From Candidatus Yonathbacteria bacterium RIFOXYC2_FULL_47_9 (GTDB taxonomy: Bacteria; Patescibacteriota; Minisyncoccia; Phycocordibacterales; UBA1550), in the NCBI GenBank assembly GCA_001825115.1, contig MHUY01000036.1, positions 1 to 20,570 on the forward strand: DNA of 20,570 nt, written 5' to 3'. Of this stretch, positions 15,049 to 19,959 are shown in pieces. The number at the start of each line of letters is the position of its first letter. Within the stretch, counting starts at the first letter, position 1. The notes below the pieces were generated by a model. The model made no database searches and had not been told where the DNA came from. It saw nothing but the letters and a program-made list of their open reading frames with translations. A program made the position numbers and the translations under genes.

Positions 15049-16070
15049 GAAGCTCCTTTTTTGTCAGCGGGGATAGTGAGCATTGCCGAGAGATTAAGAT
15101 CTCTTCCGACGAGCGTCACATTTGCTCCAGCATGTTCAATAGCGTGATAGCCCTTAAGAACAAGTGCTTTCTCGCTCATTTTTTCAGCCGCAGCATTAAC
15201 AATATTAATTGCTTCTGCTTCACCACGGGCTTCTTCTATTGCTGCCAATGCTTTTTGTTTTGCTACCTCTCTTTGAATGATGACACTGCGCAAGCCCTCA
15301 TCGGCAGGGTCTATTTCAACTACCTGAACAATGCTAACTGATACACCAAATTCTGATGTCAGTTGGGTTCTTGCAGATTCCATAATTCTTCGCAGGGCCC
15401 TCTCCAATCTTGGTCCCGCGTGCGCCGCATAGTCTGCCATTTCGTGGTCACCTTCTGGTGCAACAAAGTCATTTATGGACAGGCTCGAGAATTCATCCCG
15501 AGACCAACCAGAGATTCTCTCCATTGCAGCATCAAGCCAGCGTTTTACGCGAAAGAGTGCTTTTGCAGGATTGGTGATCTGCAGCGTTACAAGAAGTTTT
15601 ATCGTGTAGGGAATTCCGCCCTCAAGCTCAATTTTGTCTAAGATAATGCCGTAGACATATTTTTGCACCAAGATCCATTCGATTTCTTCGGGTGCGCGCT
15701 TTTCAAAACGATCATCCATCCATTCGAATTTATATCGGTGCAAGCTGAAGAAAGGGGGAATGCCTACCCAAGAAACTCCACGGATAGGGAAGACGAAAGA
15801 AGCAAGCACAGAAATTATTCCGGGACTTTCATCTTGCACAATGTTGTATCTTTCAAGATCGTCAGAGGCCCCGTTTGTTATAGTTTCAGCAAAACGATAT
15901 CCCGTGTAACGAAGTACCATTTTATGAAATTTCTTGTTGCGCATAATGGCAACAGCTTCACCTTCCTTTGGGGTAACCCAAAAAATACCAAGGCTGGAAC
16001 AAAGGTAAATTACCAACTGGGCAAGGTACCATATAACAACTATCAAAACTACAGAAAGAATTCCGTCCAT
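15045..16070 (-). CDS. SPFH/band 7 (stomatin/flotillin-like) membrane protein
   Basis: 341 residues. An N-terminal hydrophobic hairpin or helix (about 4-32) anchors the protein; residues about 35-250 match the SPFH fold in outline (KEGEAVAIMRNKKF, TIKLLVTLQITNPAKALFRV, ARTQLTSEFGVSVSIVQVVEIDP). The coiled coil QREVAKQKALAAIEEARGEAEA (about 265-290) is typical of stomatin/flotillin proteins and drives oligomerisation. Family members form large rings that organise membrane microdomains and control proteases. The insert between the anchor and the SPFH core (HRYKFEWMDDRFEKRAPEEIEWILVQ) is longer than in stomatins. Start: ATG 16070, preceded by AAAGGAGAG at good distance. First gene of a two-gene operon. 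Confidence 0.85.
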   Translation of the reverse strand: MDGILSVVLIVVIWYLAQLVIYLCSSLGIFWVTPKEGEAVAIMRNKKFHKMVLRYTGYRFAETITNGASDDLERYNIVQDESPGIISVLASFVFPIRGVSWVGIPPFFSLHRYKFEWMDDRFEKRAPEEIEWILVQKYVYGIILDKIELEGGIPYTIKLLVTLQITNPAKALFRVKRWLDAAMERISGWSRDEFSSLSINDFVAPEGDHEMADYAAHAGPRLERALRRIMESARTQLTSEFGVSVSIVQVVEIDPADEGLRSVIIQREVAKQKALAAIEEARGEAEAINIVNAAAEKMSEKALVLKGYHAIEHAGANVTLVGRDLNLSAMLTIPADKKGAS

Positions 16071-16127
16071 GTTGCTCTCCTTTAAGTCAATTTACATCTA
16101 TCAAAGATCTGACAATTTCCTATAAAA

Positions 16128-16156
16128 ATGATAGCACTTTTTAGCGAAAAAGTCAA
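16128..16156 (-). promoter_or_regulatory. Promoter of the SPFH operon
   Basis: On the minus strand TTGACT (16156-16151), a 17-nt spacer and TATCAT (16133-16128), with the TG of an extended -10 (TGCTATCAT). This is the best sigma-70-type promoter in the window. Start predicted near 16121, giving a leader of about 50 nt that contains the Shine-Dalgarno. Confidence 0.8.
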
Positions 16157-16214
16157 GCACCTGTCTCAAATCCTGCTTTGAGCCCTCGCTGTCCTTAATG
16201 GCAAAAAAGGGGTA

Positions 16215-16248
16215 TAAAAAACAACCCAGCTATACAAGTTGGGTTGTT
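16215..16248 (-). terminator. Terminator of the small membrane protein gene
   Basis: A 9-bp stem (AACAACCCA with TGGGTTGTT) around an 11-nt loop, followed on the minus strand by a T run (plus-strand A run 16215-16219). It lies 23 nt past the stop of the gene at 16271. Confidence 0.85.
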
Positions 16249-16270
16249 AAAGAATAGATTTTACTGAAGA

Positions 16271-16639
16271 CTATTTGTGGGCCTCAAGTAATTTTATCTT
16301 CATTTCAGTGATTCTCGGCCGGCCTTTTTCTAAGAGGAAAGTTACTGAGTGGAATTCCTCATACGAGGGATTCATTTTTTCGAGTAACGTAAGACATCTT
16401 TCTTCGTCGCCAGAACCTTTTTCTGTGACTCCAATGGCTTCTGAAATTTGGCGCATTTCCTCACGTCTGCACCGCCCCTCTTCTTTGAGTGCTTTAGCTT
16501 TTGCTTGTTCGCGCCCTTTCTTGTTTCCGATTTTAATCGAGATAAAAATCGAAATGAAACAGATTAGGACGCCTATACACATAAACCAAAACATGAGGGT
16601 GTTGAGTGGTGCTCTCTGTAATCCTTCAAATATAAACAT
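16271..16639 (-). CDS. Small single-pass membrane protein, unknown function
   Basis: 122 residues. One strong membrane helix (about 14-36, LMFWFMCIGVLICFISIF) is followed by a highly charged helical region (GNKKGREQAKAKALKEEGRCRREEMRQ, a likely coiled coil) and a C-terminal part (about 65-122) without recognised motifs. The start is supported by GAGGTGA 5 nt upstream of the ATG. It has its own promoter and terminator, so it is a monocistronic unit. I do not recognise the family. Confidence 0.65.
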   Translation of the reverse strand: MFIFEGLQRAPLNTLMFWFMCIGVLICFISIFISIKIGNKKGREQAKAKALKEEGRCRREEMRQISEAIGVTEKGSGDEERCLTLLEKMNPSYEEFHSVTFLLEKGRPRITEMKIKLLEAHK

Positions 16640-16693
16640 GTCGTCACCTCTTTGTGTGTAAAGAAAAAATATTCACATTAGCCATTAAATGAG

Positions 16694-16732
16694 ACGCTCA
16701 TCGAGCGTGTTTAATAGGCTGTACCTATTAAA
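16694..16732 (-). promoter_or_regulatory. Two tandem hairpins in the leader of the small membrane protein gene
   Basis: TTTAATAGG / CCTATTAAA (16710-16732, 9 bp, 5-nt loop) and ACGCTC / GAGCGT (16694-16708, 6 bp, 3-nt loop) stand next to each other. Given the promoter predicted just upstream on the minus strand, both would lie at the 5' end of the transcript, where they could protect it or control expression. Confidence 0.5.
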
Positions 16733-16733
16733 A

Positions 16734-16761
16734 AGTATGCACTAAATTGCAATAATGTCAA
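16734..16761 (-). promoter_or_regulatory. Promoter of the small membrane protein gene
   Basis: On the minus strand a perfect TTGACA (16761-16756), 16-nt spacer and CATACT (16739-16734). Start predicted near 16727, at the edge of the first leader hairpin, with a leader of about 88 nt. Confidence 0.6.
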
Positions 16762-16785
16762 GTGTCTGACTCTTTTGCAGGACTC

Positions 16786-16832
16786 ACAAACAGCAATATA
16801 CCGAGGTATTACCTCGGTATATTGCTGTTTGT
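16786..16832. repeat. Perfect 47-nt palindrome (23-bp arms)
   Basis: Arms 16786-16808 and 16810-16832 are exact reverse complements around a single central base (16809). The core is CCGAGGTATTACCTCGG, the flank AAACAGCAATATA. There is no T run, so it is not a standard intrinsic terminator. It lies downstream of the tRNA-Leu genes on their strand. Confidence 0.9.
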
Positions 16833-16993
16833 CCTGTGGTGAGCGTGGACGAATTAGCAAATTCGCGTCCTGGACGCTAGACTCGAACCCTCAAGGATCA
16901 CTCCATGAGCTTCTCAATTAGCAAATTGACCTACTGGGTAAATCAGCTGATTTGTGGCTTGGCCATAAACGACGCACACCTTTCTGAACTGAG

Positions 16994-17075
16994 TGGGCGC
17001 GGGGAGACTCGAACTCCCAACCCTTACGGGATACGCTTCTGAGACGTACGCGTATACCAATTCCGCCACACGCCC
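16994..17075 (-). tRNA. tRNA-Leu (anticodon CAG)
   Basis: 82 nt on the minus strand. Acceptor stem GGGCGTG/CGCGCCC with discriminator A, D-arm starting TGGCGG, anticodon loop CTCAGAA (CAG, reads CUG), class II variable arm CCCGTAAGGG and T-arm GGGAG-TTCGAGT-CTCCC. The 3' CCA is not encoded. Both ends continue into complementary flanks, so the precursor can form a much longer acceptor helix. A minus-strand extended -10 at 17150-17158 probably drives it. Confidence 0.95.
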
Positions 17076-17149
17076 ACTCAGTTCAGAAAAAAGCCCAATT
17101 CCTGAGTCAGCAGACTCACGTCCTGGACGACACGCTCGCGTAGCGTTTT

Positions 17150-17158
17150 ATTCTAGCA
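17150..17158 (-). promoter_or_regulatory. Extended -10 promoter of tRNA-Leu(CAG)
   Basis: TGCTAGAAT on the minus strand (17158-17150). Start predicted near 17143, about 68 nt before the tRNA 5' end. No convincing -35 is seen. The upstream part lies in the tRNA-like debris. Confidence 0.5.
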
Positions 17159-17165
17159 TATTTAT

Positions 17166-17367
17166 TGTTCATTGTGCCGAGGGGGAGACTTGGTCACGAG
17201 TTACTAAGTGTCCTCGGATGATTACATCCTGCGAGCACTAAGTACTCTCGACCCCACCTCGTCTCCCTCGCAAAAGCCTCGGGATGACTGCGGCCGTTCA
17301 AGTCCTCGCGCACGCCAATCAGTTGGCGTGCTTCCTCGGCACACTCACTGTGTTCATTGTGCCGAGG
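17166..17367. repeat. 17-nt direct repeat of the tRNA-Leu 3' end and trailer
   Basis: TGTTCATTGTGCCGAGG occurs at 17166-17182 and 17351-17367, 185 nt apart. The second copy is the 3' end of tRNA-Leu(TAG) with its trailer; the first is followed by GGGAGACTTG, a degraded echo of the tRNA T-arm (AGAGGACTTG), with no tRNA attached. The segment between also has TCCTCGGCACA (17333-17343), which is complementary to the end of the tRNA. Confidence 0.75.
17192..17235. repeat. Structured repeat, copy 1
   Basis: About 44 nt starting GGTCACGAGTTACTAAGT, about 80% identical to the copy at 17500-17543. It contains the hairpin CTC-GGATG-ATTA-CATCC-TGC-GAG. A base pair in the stem differs between copies on both sides (A-T here, G-C there), which points to a conserved RNA or DNA structure. 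Confidence 0.6.
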
Positions 17368-17441
17368 AGAGGACTTGAACCTCCATGGGTTACCCCGTCT
17401 GCTCCTAAGGCAGGTGCGTCTACCAATTTCGCCACCTCGGC
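17360..17441 (-). tRNA. tRNA-Leu (anticodon TAG)
   Basis: 82 nt on the minus strand. Perfect 7-bp acceptor stem GCCGAGG/CCTCGGC with discriminator A, D-arm TGGCGAAATTGGTAGACGC, anticodon loop CTTAGGA (TAG, reads CUA), variable arm GGGGTAACCC and T-arm GGAGG-TTCAAGT-CCTCT. CCA is not encoded. The first anticodon-stem pair appears as a C-A mismatch. A TATACT hexamer (17470-17465, minus) about 24 nt upstream may be its -10. Confidence 0.95.
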
Positions 17442-17464
17442 ATGTGAGCTTAAGACTACCATTT

Positions 17465-17470
17465 AGTATA
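17465..17470 (-). promoter_or_regulatory. Possible -10 of tRNA-Leu(TAG)
   Basis: TATACT on the minus strand, predicted start about 17459, 18 nt before the tRNA. No good -35 is present; GAGCTTGCTC, a small palindrome, lies in the spacer position. Confidence 0.4.
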
Positions 17471-17499
17471 TGGACGAGCAAGCTCGACTAATCTTGTGT

Positions 17500-17543
17500 G
17501 GTCACAGGTTACTAAGTCTGCTCGGGTGAGTGCACCCTGTGGG
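17500..17543. repeat. Structured repeat, copy 2
   Basis: GGTCACAGGTTACTAAGT followed by the hairpin CTC-GGGTG-AGTG-CACCC-TGT-GGG. See copy 1. Read on the tRNA strand, one copy lies upstream of each tRNA-Leu gene (59 nt and 117 nt away). Confidence 0.6.
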
Positions 17544-17604
17544 ACGCAGTCGGAACCGAGCTACTCTTAGAACAATAGCAAAAATATGTGTTTAAATCAA
17601 AAAA

Positions 17605-17613
17605 TGATATAAT
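17605..17613 (+). promoter_or_regulatory. Extended -10 promoter before the structured RNA region
   Basis: TGATATAAT is a perfect extended -10. Start predicted near 17620, at the left edge of the multi-hairpin region. No clear -35. Confidence 0.6.
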
Positions 17614-17619
17614 TTTCCC

Positions 17620-17797
17620 ACAACTGAATATGTGCCTAAACTTGTAAGAAATTACAGGCATGGCAAAGAAAGTCCCGGAAAGACAGCAAAGAACCCATCA
17701 TGTGGGGTTGTCTTTCCGGGCCATACAGGGAAACTTGTATGAACGGCTTCGGCCGTTGACCATGTGGTGGGCTTTTTGCTGCTCACCATATTAACTA
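17620..17797 (+). ncRNA. Unidentified structured RNA or long structured leader of the DUF2726 gene
   Basis: Consecutive hairpins seen by eye: TGCC/GGCA plus TGTAA-GAAA-TTACA (17633-17660, 6-nt 5' bulge, GNRA loop); CCCGGAAAGAC/GTCTTTCCGGG (17674-17684 with 17710-17720, perfect 11 bp) with inner AACCC/GGGTT and possible outer ATGG/CCAT; CATACA/TGTATG (17722-17741); AACGGC-TTCG-GCCGTT (17742-17757, UUCG loop); and an 11-bp stem at 17762-17772 with 17781-17791. The 5' AATATG (17626-17631) can also pair with CATATT at the 3' end, closing the whole. There is no T run after the last stem, so it may be processed, or form the 5' leader of the gene at 17807. It does not match RNase P, tmRNA, SRP RNA or a riboswitch I know. 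Confidence 0.6.
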
Positions 17798-17806
17798 ACA
17801 TATAAT

Positions 17807-18304
17807 ATGGAAAAAATTTTAATACTTGGAATTGTTCTCGCTGCTCTTGGCTTTATTGCTCAATTTTTAAATGCGAAAGGAGGCGGGGCGGTAGCTAAAA
17901 AAGAGGAGTGGCTTCCGTATTCTAAAAAAACGTGGTTACTTACGCGTGCGGAGAGAGAGTTTTTTAGCGTTCTTGAGCGGGCGGTTGCGGGTCAGTATTA
18001 TATTTTTCCACAGCTTGCCCTTGATAAAATCGTAATGCTCGAAGGAAAGGGTTCCCTAAAGGGTGGGTACAGAAATAAGATTGATCAAAAGTCAGTAGAC
18101 TTTGCGCTTTTTGATAAACAAAGTATCTCACCAGTTCTCATTATTGAGCTTGATGACTACACACACCAAAGACCAGAGAGACAGATTCGTGATGGGTTTG
18201 TGGATAGGGTTTTAGATCATTGCAATATTCCAATTCTTCACATTACTTCAGTTCCAAAAGAAGAAGAATTACGGACCCAAATTGGGGCAAAAATCAGCTT
18301 GTAA
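17807..18304 (+). CDS. Membrane-tethered DUF2726 protein (PD-(D/E)XK nuclease-like)
   Basis: 165 residues. One N-terminal membrane helix (about 3-20) and a basic linker are followed by a DUF2726 domain (about 38-160). Family hallmarks are KTWLLTRAEREFFSVLERAV (41-60), YIFPQLALDKIV, the KSVDFALFDK strand (95-104, Asp98), PVLIIELDDYTH (109-120, Glu114, Asp116, Asp117, His120), RDGFVDRVLDHCNIPILHI (128-146). DUF2726 belongs to the restriction-endonuclease-like superfamily; Asp98 and Glu114 are placed as a metal-binding pair, but no clear catalytic lysine follows, so activity is uncertain. The ATG directly abuts a TATAAT (17801-17806), which therefore cannot be its own -10; expression more likely comes from 17605-17613 through the structured RNA. 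Next gene: HEPN protein, 41 nt downstream. Confidence 0.8.
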   Translation: MEKILILGIVLAALGFIAQFLNAKGGGAVAKKEEWLPYSKKTWLLTRAEREFFSVLERAVAGQYYIFPQLALDKIVMLEGKGSLKGGYRNKIDQKSVDFALFDKQSISPVLIIELDDYTHQRPERQIRDGFVDRVLDHCNIPILHITSVPKEEELRTQIGAKISL

Positions 18305-18329
18305 GGACTGAGAATTTTTGTTGTTTTTG

Positions 18330-18338
18330 TGCTAGAGT
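18330..18338 (+). promoter_or_regulatory. Extended -10 promoter of the HEPN gene (leaderless)
   Basis: TGCTAGAGT (TG at 18330-18331, TAGAGT at 18333-18338) ends 7 nt before the ATG at 18346, so transcription should start at or next to the start codon. No -35 and no Shine-Dalgarno are visible. Confidence 0.6.
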
Positions 18339-18345
18339 GTAAACG

Positions 18346-19626
18346 ATGACCTCGAATAAAAACACCGCCGAAGAACGGAACCGCATAGAATTTAGCTGTA
18401 TTTGTTTTGATATTAAAAATGAGTGCTCTTTTGGGGATGATATTGGACGCTTCTTCGATACCTTGAAGAGTAATGTGAAGCTTTTCCCCAAGGTATTAAC
18501 TACTCAAAATGCAGGCCAAAATACTGATATTATGGTGGCCTCTTCTAGTGATAATTCTATTTCTGTAACGATCCGTAGGTTAACAAATAATTCCGGGAAT
18601 TTGGATTATCGAGTCGGTTTTTATATCGTAACTAAATTTAAGCTTCCGCAAGAAAAATTTTCGATAATTGATGAATTTAGGCAAGATCTAGTTAAATATC
18701 TTGTCGATTTAAAGTTTGGAAAAATCTTTGTTTTAAGGGATGAGCTTTCCTCTATTTTACTAGAGAGTATATATCCAGATTTAAATAAAGTAGAAAATTA
18801 CTTGAGGTCATACATTATTAAAAATTTTACGATAACTGAAGGAGTTGGATATACAACAAACCAGCTCTTTGATGGCGAGCAAAAAAATAAAACCAATAAA
18901 AGAAAAGGTAATGAAGATATTTTTGCACCGCTTTCTCCAAAAGATCAAGAAGGGCTTGTTGATTCAAAAATGTACTTGATTGATTTTGATGACCTTGGGA
19001 ATATTATATATTCAAGTGCTTTTGGTAATTTAAAAAATGAAGATATCATTTCAAGAATAATCAGAGCAACAAGTCTTGAAGAGCTCAAAAAGGGCGTGCG
19101 TGGGCACGTAGATATTTACTTTAAAAAATTTCAAGAACTTAATTTTTCTGAAAAATGGGATTATTTAAGGTCTATTAGACACAAAGTTGCACACAATGGC
19201 TTAACGAAAATTGAGGAGATATCCAAGGCGAAAGGGATATTAAAGGAGTTGGTTGAGTTTTTAGAAAAAGAAAATCAAGAAATTATTGAAACCCCAACTC
19301 CACAGGAGAGTTTCCAGGATATTGAGAGAACTACACATACTCTTGATATTGGCTTCAAAGAAATCAGTAAAAACGAGCTAATTAATGAGCTTAGAAAATA
19401 TGAAAAATGGTCGAGATCTTTGGGTCGAGATTTTTTTGGATTAAAGAATTTTCTATATAATATCATTGCAAGTAAAGGGTATCGTATCGGGAGTGCTTGG
19501 GATATTCTAGAAGAACTAGAGCGAGGCGGTTATTTAAAAATAGATGAATGGGTCGACCCTACTAGGCGGTTCCCAACACAAAAAGAGATAATCTTTCTCA
19601 AAGATCTCCCTGTTCACAGTTCGTAG
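18346..19626 (+). CDS. HEPN-domain protein (Apea/SWT1-HEPN-like), candidate RNase of a defence or toxin system
   Basis: 426 residues, no signal peptide or membrane segment. Residues 1-130 form an unrecognised alpha/beta region. IYPDLNKVENYLRSYIIKNF (142-161) looks like the first helix of an Apea/SWT1-type HEPN domain; after a Lys-rich linker and a beta insert, SLEELKKGVRGHVDIYF (243-259) and YLRSIRHKVAHNG (273-285) give the other helices with the R-x4-H motif (Arg278, His283) used for RNA cleavage in HEPN nucleases. Residues 340-420 make a separate C-terminal helical domain, ending in a winged-helix-like WDILEELERGGYLKID. Codon use is far more A/T-rich than in gyrA or the surface genes, suggesting transfer. 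It follows a DUF2726 protein by 41 nt and has its own extended -10. Function as defence effector is inference. Confidence 0.7.
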   Translation: MTSNKNTAEERNRIEFSCICFDIKNECSFGDDIGRFFDTLKSNVKLFPKVLTTQNAGQNTDIMVASSSDNSISVTIRRLTNNSGNLDYRVGFYIVTKFKLPQEKFSIIDEFRQDLVKYLVDLKFGKIFVLRDELSSILLESIYPDLNKVENYLRSYIIKNFTITEGVGYTTNQLFDGEQKNKTNKRKGNEDIFAPLSPKDQEGLVDSKMYLIDFDDLGNIIYSSAFGNLKNEDIISRIIRATSLEELKKGVRGHVDIYFKKFQELNFSEKWDYLRSIRHKVAHNGLTKIEEISKAKGILKELVEFLEKENQEIIETPTPQESFQDIERTTHTLDIGFKEISKNELINELRKYEKWSRSLGRDFFGLKNFLYNIIASKGYRIGSAWDILEELERGGYLKIDEWVDPTRRFPTQKEIIFLKDLPVHSS

Positions 19627-19674
19627 CCTGCTTCTTGAGTAGGTTGTTTTGAGGATGGTTTTTTAAAAGAACTA

Positions 19675-19703
19675 TTGACACTAAAATTAAATAGGTAGAT
19701 ACT
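19675..19703 (+). promoter_or_regulatory. Promoter with perfect -35 in the interval after the HEPN gene
   Basis: TTGACA (19675-19680), a 17-nt spacer and GATACT (19698-19703). Start predicted near 19710. It faces about 150 nt without an ORF and then a terminator. Confidence 0.6.
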
Positions 19704-19709
19704 GTCCAT

Positions 19710-19892
19710 AGGCGAATCGATCTCTGATACAGAAGCACAAATATAGGGAACAATACATATCTCCACCTATATCATTTTTACTATACATACAACCAACAGA
19801 TCAGGGCAAGTTTCATAAAAATGGGGATCAAATAACAAACATTAAGGGCGGTGCTAAAGAAAGAAACTCTATTTCAATAGGGCTTTTTTTGT
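19710..19892 (+). ncRNA. Candidate small RNA (about 180 nt)
   Basis: Bounded by the TTGACA/GATACT promoter and a hairpin with a seven-T run. The longest ATG frame inside is four codons. Internal pairing is modest (GATCT with AGATC, CTGAT with ATCAG, a small TCTG/CAGA hairpin). It could equally be a decayed gene or an attenuated leader for the downstream small gene. Confidence 0.35.
19868..19892 (+). terminator. Terminator upstream of the small gene / Rep pair
   Basis: CTCTA pairs with TAGGG (one wobble; extendable to 7 bp) and is followed by seven T (19884-19890). A second, longer pairing (AAGAAACT 19861-19868 with AGTTTCTT 19902-19909, then T run) uses the same 5' arm, so two alternative terminators overlap. 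Confidence 0.6.
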
Positions 19893-19959
19893 TTGTGTCA
19901 TAGTTTCTTTTTGTCTCTGCTCGCAAAGCAGGCGGATTTTCGCGCATCTTGCTCGCGCA

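Larger units (their letters stand above)
16640..16993. other. Gene-free interval (354 nt) rich in inverted repeats
   Basis: No plausible protein gene. It holds the promoter and leader hairpins of the small membrane gene, the 47-nt palindrome, two copies of the 12-mer AATTAGCAAATT (16852-16863, 16916-16927), each extended into a hairpin by different closing bases, the palindrome GCGTCCTGGACGC (16865-16877), the palindrome AAATCAGCTGATTT (16938-16951) and, on the minus strand, a T-arm-like GGGTTCGAGTC fragment that may be a tRNA relic. Confidence 0.6.
19627..19959. other. Gene-free interval (333 nt) with promoter and terminators
   Basis: No ORF of note. It holds the TTGACA promoter at 19675, a candidate sRNA, nested hairpin/T-tract terminators (19861-19892 and 19861-19914) and, just before the next gene, GC-rich sequence with repeated GCTCGC words. 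Confidence 0.6.

Noticed and set aside
15132..16085. Plus-strand ORFs opposite the SPFH gene
   Set aside because: The minus-strand protein has a clear SPFH fold and coiled coil, a Shine-Dalgarno and a good promoter; the opposite frames are shadows.
16877..16945. A further tRNA on the minus strand (T-arm-like GGGTTCGAGTC and CTCATGG loop)
   Set aside because: The T-stem and anticodon stem do not pair and no acceptor stem can be found; at most it is a relic.
16993..17241. Plus-strand 82-codon ORF over the tRNA-Leu(CAG) gene
   Set aside because: It is the antisense of a tRNA gene plus its flanks; the peptide beginning MGAGRLELPTLTGYAS is the familiar artefact of translating the reverse of tRNA-Leu.
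17194..17481. ORFs across the tRNA-Leu(TAG) gene (minus 17194-17481 and plus 17284-17466)
   Set aside because: Both run through the tRNA and its repeats, with no ribosome-binding site and no protein-like composition; the tRNA call is strong.
17671..17690. SRP RNA domain IV (GTCCCGGAAAGACAGCA resembles the GGAA loop with AGCA)
   Set aside because: The same bases form a perfect 11-bp helix with 17710-17720, and the rest of the SRP consensus is missing.
17801..17806. TATAAT directly before the ATG of the DUF2726 gene as its promoter
   Set aside because: Transcription would start inside the coding sequence and remove the membrane helix; the promoter at 17605-17613 is more sensible.
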